5,956 nucleotides of DNA, taken from Acidobacteriota bacterium (GTDB lineage Bacteria; Acidobacteriota; Vicinamibacteria; Vicinamibacterales; UBA2999). Below the pieces are notes generated by a model. The model did no database searches. It worked only from the letters and a program-made list of their open reading frames with translations, and was not told the DNA's origin. How positions within the stretch are numbered: position 1 is the stretch's first letter; the number at the start of each line of letters is the position of its first letter. Below are positions 5,763 through 5,956 of the stretch, one piece after another. The translations under genes were made by a program, and so were the position numbers. The stretch covers positions 1 to 5,956 of the forward strand of contig JACCSI010000231.1 in NCBI GenBank assembly GCA_013813075.1, read 5' to 3'.

Positions 5763-5956
5763 CTACTGACGCATGCGCTGCAGAATTTCTCCGAGCTGGC
5801 GAATCTCGTCGCCGTATCGAGCCCAGTCGCCGGCCTTTTGCGCGGCAATCGCACGATCGTAAGCCGCGCGGGCTTCGGCGGCGAGACTTGCGCGTGCTGT
5901 CGCCGCGTCCTCCGGGACCGCAGGGGCGGCCCCACGCGAGGCACCTGGTGCAGAGA
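5763..5956 (-). CDS. UPF0182 family membrane protein, C-terminal 63 residues (truncated by right edge)
   Basis: The minus strand is open from the right edge to a TAG at 5765-5763. The 63 visible residues begin with an Ala/Pro-rich linker ([18 protein letters not shown]). They continue as an amphipathic helical tail, [12 protein letters not shown], then [14 protein letters not shown], ending GEILQRMRQ. This AxxAYxxAxxAxxxGDWxxYGxExxxLxxxL pattern is how UPF0182 (COG1615) proteins end. Those are large proteins, often 900 residues or more, with about seven N-terminal membrane helices and a long C-terminal domain of unknown function. The body of the gene lies outside the window, so no start, membrane segment or neighbour can be assessed. 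It converges on the oxidase gene with a hairpin between. The call rests on the tail alone. Confidence 0.8.
   Translation of the reverse strand, partial: SAPGASRGAAPAVPEDAATARASLAAEARAAYDRAIAAQKAGDWARYGDEIRQLGEILQRMRQ

Noticed and set aside
5663..5944. Minus-strand open frame of 93 codons at the right edge
   Set aside because: It runs in a different frame from the UPF0182 tail and crosses the intergenic gap and hairpin edge. The neighbouring frame gives the recognisable GDWARYG ending, so this one is a shadow.

Overview
This window looks like ordinary chromosome from a high-GC Gram-negative bacterium, roughly mid-60s % G+C by eye. The best taxonomic guess is an uncultured Acidobacteriota of the Vicinamibacteria type. 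That guess rests on the long outer-membrane receptor, which has an N-terminal carboxypeptidase-regulatory-like fold, a reduced plug and a Gly/Pro/Arg-rich insertion near its C-terminus, and on the style of the MoaA and the FAD oxidase. It is inferred from recalled family resemblance, not from a search. No rRNA, tRNA, CRISPR array, insertion sequence or phage gene was seen.

Layout from left to right. (1) Positions 1-1705, minus strand: two radical SAM genes read leftward as an apparent operon. amrS (AmmeMemoRadiSam-type radical SAM enzyme, complete) is followed after 14 nt by moaA (GTP 3',8-cyclase of molybdenum cofactor synthesis, cut by the left edge). (2) Positions 1706-1761: a 56-bp divergent spacer with a -10-like hexamer placed so close to the amrS ATG that the message may be leaderless. 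(3) Positions 1762-4332, plus strand: an 856-residue TonB-dependent-receptor-like outer-membrane protein with a signal peptide and a C-terminal Phe. (4) Positions 4333-4460: a short gap with several small inverted repeats, the strongest at 4416-4433. (5) Positions 4467-5606 (or from 4461), plus strand: a cytoplasmic FAD-dependent amine/amino-acid oxidase of the monomeric sarcosine oxidase/DAO family, with the covalent-flavin Cys and the oxygen-activating Lys apparently kept. (6) Positions 5607-5762: a convergent gap with a strong GC-rich hairpin at 5645-5663. (7) Positions 5763-5956, minus strand: the C-terminal end of a UPF0182-family membrane protein cut by the right edge.

How the genes work together: only amrS-moaA looks like a transcription unit of related chemistry, since both are [4Fe-4S]/SAM radical enzymes. 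The receptor and the oxidase are co-oriented, but hairpins separate them and no functional link is shown. No clear new multi-gene system was found. The points most worth a second look are amrS sitting beside moaA with no AMMECR1 or Memo gene in view, its possible leaderless start, the receptor's reduced plug and Gly-rich segment, and the oxidase active-site substitution.
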